Of a stretch of 21,686 nt of DNA, positions 21,651-21,686 are shown piece after piece. The stretch is from NCBI GenBank assembly GCA_910585655.1, contig CAJUFW010000002.1, forward strand, positions 1 through 21,686, written 5' to 3'. The stretch comes from an uncultured Lachnospiraceae bacterium. Lineage in GTDB: Bacteria > Bacillota_A > Clostridia > Lachnospirales > Lachnospiraceae. The notes under the pieces were generated by a model that saw only the letters and a list, made by a program, of their open reading frames with translations, ran no database searches and was not told the origin of the DNA. Position 1 is the first letter of the stretch. Each line of letters starts with the position of its first letter. The translations under genes were made by a program, and so were the position numbers.

Positions 21651-21686
21651 AGATCGGAAGAGCGTCGTGTAGGGAAAGAGTGTGTC
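21651..21686. other. Illumina adapter sequence, not genomic
   Basis: From 21651 the sequence begins AGATCGGAAGAGC, the invariant start of Illumina TruSeq adapters, and continues as the universal-adapter reverse complement to 21683; the last three bases do not fit it. It creates a false stop codon at 21670-21672. Confidence 0.96.

Overview
The window looks like chromosomal DNA of an anaerobic, spore-forming Clostridia member, most likely a Lachnospiraceae gut bacterium. This is inferred from gene content (DUF4358 lipoprotein, RibU under an FMN riboswitch, a flavin reductase-rubredoxin fusion, a LysM-GH18 spore cortex hydrolase), strong AGGAGG ribosome sites and sigma-A promoters, moderate GC, and family resemblance. 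No database search was possible. The last 36 bases are not genomic: from 21651 the sequence reads as Illumina adapter and falsely ends the last gene.

Layout. 1-3673: moxR-type AAA ATPase (5' end cut off), DUF58 protein and DUF4129-type membrane protein operon, with an AT-richer Uma2 nuclease-fold gene wedged in. 3701-5406: DEAD-box RNA helicase with its own promoter and an odd start (8-codon leader ending directly before a TTG). 5416-5755: promoter, strongly foldable RNA of about 300 nt and intrinsic terminator, an apparent stand-alone non-coding RNA. 5866-7839: MutS2-like ATPase without the Smr nuclease domain. 7885-7945: convergent terminator.

7960-12892 (minus strand) is the most interesting region. 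A sleL/yaaH-type LysM-LysM-GH18 spore cortex hydrolase gene is split by a 3,637-bp element. The element carries a large serine recombinase, a Uma2 protein, an XRE regulator and a small plus-strand gene. Its ends share the octamer TATGTATA. Joining the host halves at this octamer restores one open frame of 431 codons, the normal size of the family. The reconstituted circle junction would be a 54-bp site with perfect 12-bp inverted arms, as expected of a serine-integrase attP. The arrangement resembles the excisable elements known in sporulation genes (skin in sigK, SPbeta in spsM), but with only four or five genes.

13056-14830: sigma-A promoter, FMN riboswitch and terminator, ribU riboflavin transporter, then a flavin reductase-rubredoxin protein with its own promoter. 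15036-15563: DUF4358 lipoprotein. 15579-19677: ECF sigma factor, probable membrane anti-sigma partner, MBOAT O-acyltransferase and DHHW/AlgJ-like protein, apparently one operon for regulated acetylation of an envelope polysaccharide. 19695-21650: cadmium/zinc-type efflux locus with a consensus promoter, ArsR-family operator, CadC-like sensor, stand-alone HMA metal-binding protein (behind an unusual hairpin leader) and a truncated P1B ATPase.
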